Assembly (NCBI GenBank): GCA_002402125.1
Contig: NVVG01000044.1
Location: 15,448-23,968 of the forward strand
Length of the DNA stretch: 8,521 nucleotides
Reading direction: 5' to 3'
Source of the DNA: Moraxellaceae bacterium
GTDB taxonomy: Bacteria > Pseudomonadota > Gammaproteobacteria > Pseudomonadales > Ketobacteraceae
The notes beneath the pieces are model-generated. The model was not told the origin of the DNA and did no database searches. It saw nothing but the letters and a program-made list of their open reading frames with translations. A program made the position numbers and the translations under genes. Shown in pieces: positions 6,764-8,521 of this stretch (its first letter is position 1; each line of letters opens with the position of its first letter).

Positions 6764-6769
6764 TACAAT
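6764..6769 (+). promoter_or_regulatory. Possible -10 box for the mlaC-like gene
   Basis: TACAAT lies 30 bases before the GTG start and 81 bases after the hairpin at 6640-6682, so this gene probably has its own promoter. The hexamer 17 bases further upstream (TCGCAA) is a poor -35, which keeps the call tentative. Confidence 0.3.
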
Positions 6770-6798
6770 GCCGCATTGGATGAATAGGGAGTTATCTT

Positions 6799-7524
6799 GT
6801 GAATAAAAAAGGTTTTTTTTCGCAGCTTGTACTGAGTTTACTGTTGGGGTTGGTGGTATCAATCAACTCATTTGCCACATCGACTGATTATCAAGAACCA
6901 GGCGTGATGGTAAATCTGCTATTTGATGAAATGAATGCACAGATTTTATTCGATAAGGATAAAATTGAGGCCGATAAAGGCCACTTGCTCGCGCTAGGTC
7001 ACCGAGTGTTATCACCGTATGTGTCTTTTGATAAAATGGCCAAGCAAGTGCTAGGCAAGCATTGGCGTAAAATAACCAAAGACCAGCAGCAACGTTTCAT
7101 CGAGGCATTTAAAGCACGCGTGAGTGTTGCGATGGCGACCCAGTACGACCCAAACAAAAAATATACCCTCGATGTGATTGGTGAAAGGCGAAACAAAAAG
7201 GGTGATCGCGCACTGGTGAAAAGTAAAGTGCGCGAGATCGGCGGTGCAAGTAACTATGCCATCAGTTATAAATTCTACCTAGGCAAGAAAACCAAGGTCT
7301 GGAGAGTGTATGACGTTATTGTTGAGGGCATCAGTATTCTCCAAAGCTTTAAATCAGCCAGCGCCGAAGAAATTAAGAAAAATGGCATAGAAAAGTTGAT
7401 AGAACAGTTAGCGGTTACCCCGGCAGAGGTTGAAGATGCTGAGGATGACGTTGATGATGAAGTTAACGGAGATGCCGTTGAGATCGACAGCGCGGTTGTG
7501 GCGGTGGTTAAGGAAGACGGGTAA
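6799..7524 (+). CDS. MlaC/Ttg2D-family periplasmic phospholipid carrier, stand-alone
   Basis: MlaC proteins ferry phospholipids through the periplasm between the outer-membrane MlaA-porin complex and the inner-membrane MlaFEDB transporter. This 241-residue product has a signal peptide (residues 1-27, Lys-Lys-Gly start, hydrophobic 8-21, ending SFA-T). The family domain covers about 40-200, with LSPYVSFDKMAKQVLGKHWRK, an FIEAFKARVSVAMATQY segment, and VYDVIVEGISILQSFKS near its end. The mature domain has normal length, but a roughly 30-residue acidic tail (from about 211, rich in Glu, Asp and Val) follows, unlike the basic or neutral ends I would expect. The start is GTG, supported by AGGGAG (6786-6791) 7 bases upstream. 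None of mlaF, mlaE, mlaD or mlaB is adjacent, so this is an orphan or paralogue. I therefore leave the symbol blank. Confidence 0.88.
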   Translation: MNKKGFFSQLVLSLLLGLVVSINSFATSTDYQEPGVMVNLLFDEMNAQILFDKDKIEADKGHLLALGHRVLSPYVSFDKMAKQVLGKHWRKITKDQQQRFIEAFKARVSVAMATQYDPNKKYTLDVIGERRNKKGDRALVKSKVREIGGASNYAISYKFYLGKKTKVWRVYDVIVEGISILQSFKSASAEEIKKNGIEKLIEQLAVTPAEVEDAEDDVDDEVNGDAVEIDSAVVAVVKEDG

Positions 7525-7651
7525 GTCGTTCTAGTTGCTTTGCGCAAAGATCACAGCAAATTATTTAGAGCAGGGATGCAATTTGAACGCAATGCAATGT
7601 AGCTGATTATTCTGGTAACTTGGTTTCAGGTGCGGTGGTGATCGAGTGTTT
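7525..7651. other. Intergenic region after the mlaC-like gene
   Basis: These bases contain a perfect 12-base palindrome CTTTGCGCAAAG (7538-7549) shortly after the stop, without a T run, so it is at best a weak terminator stem. I see no gene, tRNA or clear promoter for the following toxin-antitoxin remnant. Confidence 0.4.
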
Positions 7652-7842
7652 ATGGAGGTTAAGGTTATTTAAAACAATTGGTTGTAAGTTGGTCTAAATG
7701 GAGGTGGAAAGCCTGTGGTACTGAGCGCCATACTGTGGGCAGGCTAAAGGAATATGCCGCAGAGTTATTGGGTTATGGGGAGCAGCAATTAAATAACGCG
7801 GTAAAAGTTGGTGCTTTAATTGAGGTAAATAGCGATGAATAA
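7652..7842 (+). pseudogene. Truncated RelE/ParE-type toxin relic
   Basis: The last 34 or so codons (from RLKEYAAELLGY at 7741 to the TAA at 7840-7842) read like the C-terminus of the RelE/ParE-family toxins that partner NadS-type antitoxins, which characteristically end in a ...GALIEVN... motif. The relic overlaps the antitoxin ATG by eight bases, the layout of an intact pair. Upstream the frame is closed by stops at 7639 and 7660. In another frame, ATG 7652 begins MEVKVI, then meets TAA (7670), then NNWL, then TAA (7685), which resembles the toxin N-terminus with nonsense changes. A full toxin would need about 330 bases and only 191 remain, so the catalytic middle is deleted. The C-terminal match is fairly secure and the N-terminal one tentative. 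Confidence 0.6.
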
Positions 7843-8140
7843 AACAATATTAGAAACAGTGCATGAAAGTGCTCAAGACCTAAACAAAGCAGGGGTTATG
7901 AGTGACATGACCATGCGCGAGTTTGATGCTTTATGTTTGCCTCCGGTAAAGACCTATAGTGCACAACAAATCAAAAAAATACGCGCAAAAAACAAAGCCA
8001 GCCAAAGCGTGTTTGCCGCTTACCTTAACACCAGCAAATACACGGTGCAGAAGTGGGAGCAAGGCACAAAGAAACCCAATGGCCCCTCATTGAAGTTATT
8101 GAATTTGGTTGATCAGAAAGGATTGCAAGTTCTGGCATAG
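7835..8140 (+). CDS. NadS/HigA-type HTH antitoxin and transcriptional regulator
   Basis: This 101-residue protein is intact. An N-terminal segment (1-38, including GVMSDMTMREFDALCLPPV) is typical of the NadS-like antitoxins. It is followed by a Xre/Cro-type helix-turn-helix domain: Lys and Arg-rich helix 44-54, QSVFAAYLNTSKYTVQKWEQG (57-77) with the recognition helix near 66-75, and a LKLLNLVDQKGLQVLA end. Such antitoxins neutralise a RelE-type toxin by direct binding and repress their own operon. GAGG (7822-7825) lies 9 bases upstream, inside the toxin relic. Because the toxin next to it is broken, the gene is an orphan: it could survive as a DNA-binding regulator or protect against a related toxin elsewhere. 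Family assignment is confident; present function is inferred. Confidence 0.88.
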   Translation: MNKTILETVHESAQDLNKAGVMSDMTMREFDALCLPPVKTYSAQQIKKIRAKNKASQSVFAAYLNTSKYTVQKWEQGTKKPNGPSLKLLNLVDQKGLQVLA

Positions 8141-8175
8141 GGGGGCGCTAACGACTTGCTACAACATCACCAAAA

Positions 8176-8370
8176 TCATAGATTGTCATAGATTGCATCG
8201 TCGTCGTTATCCCATACCTCATGGAAAGTATCCGTAGATGCTTGTCTAAAATCTTGTCGCAAATGCTTGTCTAGATCTTTTTGTTGTAAAAAGTCAATAA
8301 AATTCGCGACCTCTGCTTGTTGATTCGGCTAGCGTGACTTGAGGCGAGCTGATTTTTCTGAAGACGTTGT
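8176..8370 (-). pseudogene. DUF2281/VapB-like antitoxin relic with in-frame TAG
   Basis: Read on the minus strand, codons from 8370 give TTSSEKSARLKSR, a TAG (8331-8329), then PNQQAEVANFIDFLQQKDL and an end EVWDNDDDAIYDNL before TGA (8178-8176). This is the pattern of small antitoxins with a LPxxxxxEVxDFxxFL core and a VWxNxxDxxYDxL end. The TAG stands exactly where a Leu codon is expected, consistent with TTG changed to TAG, and the codon before the N-terminus (AAC) is not a start. No partner toxin is present on the downstream side, where only 35 bases separate it from the convergent HTH antitoxin. A 10-base tandem TCATAGATTG duplication (8176-8195) covers its last codons. The family naming is from recollection of the motif, not a search. 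Confidence 0.55.
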
Positions 8371-8379
8371 GTTACGTAA

Positions 8380-8520
8380 TTAGTAGCCTTTGTGATGTGC
8401 CAATACTAGTTTATTGTGTTGTGCCGCTGTTAGTTTATTGTGTTGTAAGAGCGCTAGGAAGTATTCATGTAGTATATCCTGCCCGCCGGTGCTCGCTAAA
8501 GCGTGCATAAAATCATAAAT
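8380..8520 (-). CDS. Unrecognised reading frame, partial at window edge
   Basis: An open frame enters from the right edge and stops at TAA 8382-8380, giving 46 residues in the window. An internal ATG at 8508 would make a 42-residue peptide instead. The sequence is His- and Leu-rich with a helical look (DILHEYFLALLQHNKL). It has an in-frame 24-base-period repeat encoding QHNKL twice, from the DNA repeat TAGTTTATTGTGTTGT at 8407-8422 and 8431-8446. I do not recognise the family. It may be the end of a real gene or more decayed accessory DNA. Confidence 0.3.
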   Translation of the reverse strand: MYDFMHALASTGGQDILHEYFLALLQHNKLTAAQHNKLVLAHHKGY

Positions 8521-8521
8521 C

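Noticed and set aside
7275..7547. Ser/Thr-rich minus-strand open frame under the end of the mlaC-like gene
   Set aside because: Its low-complexity Ser/Thr run is simply the antisense reading of the acidic tail codons.
8141..8521. CRISPR array or tRNA in the repeat-bearing right end
   Set aside because: Only two copies of a 16-base repeat and one 10-base tandem pair are present, with no regular spacers, and no cloverleaf could be drawn.

Overview
The window looks like a chromosomal segment of a gammaproteobacterium of moderate GC content. The main evidence is the ordered block ihfB - lapA - lapB - pyrF - comEA-like, a housekeeping arrangement typical of that class; lapA/lapB and IHF-beta are characteristic of it. 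An origin near the Cellvibrionales or a similar marine group fits the protein flavour and gene order, but I cannot prove it from this sequence.

Layout. Positions 1-1364 (minus strand) hold the first 454 codons of an ABC-F ATPase, Uup, cut by the window edge. Upstream of it on the same strand, 1467-2939 encodes a 490-residue rhomboid-family membrane protein with a TPR-like C-terminal tail. It lacks the catalytic serine of rhomboid proteases. A 194-base AT-rich gap separates it from the divergent ihfB (TTG start, 3134-3436). An intrinsic terminator (3566-3600) follows ihfB. Then come lapA (best start 3715) and lapB (4024-5199), which abut with no gap. Between lapB and pyrF sits a 146-base imperfect palindrome with perfect 20-base ends (5203-5348), apparently a MITE-like insertion. 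pyrF follows (best start 5372), then a degenerate short palindrome, then a small secreted helix-hairpin-helix protein (ComEA-like, 6284-6583), a strong hairpin (6640-6682) and a stand-alone mlaC-like gene (GTG start, 6799-7524).

The last kilobase (7525-8521) looks like accessory DNA in decay. It has a truncated RelE/ParE-type toxin relic that still overlaps an intact NadS/HigA-like HTH antitoxin (7835-8140). On the opposite strand there is a second antitoxin-like relic with an in-frame TAG (8176-8370) and the end of an unrecognised reading frame that runs out of the window.

Functional theme. Much of the core concerns the envelope: LapA/LapB control LPS synthesis through LpxC turnover, and the MlaC-like protein would shuttle phospholipid across the periplasm. 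The rhomboid-like protein may bind membrane proteins. IHF-beta shapes the nucleoid, PyrF completes UMP synthesis, and Uup acts on ribosomes or branched DNA. I found no clearly new multi-gene system. The most unusual items are the apparent pseudo-rhomboid, the palindromic insertion in the lapB-pyrF junction and the toxin-antitoxin remnants.
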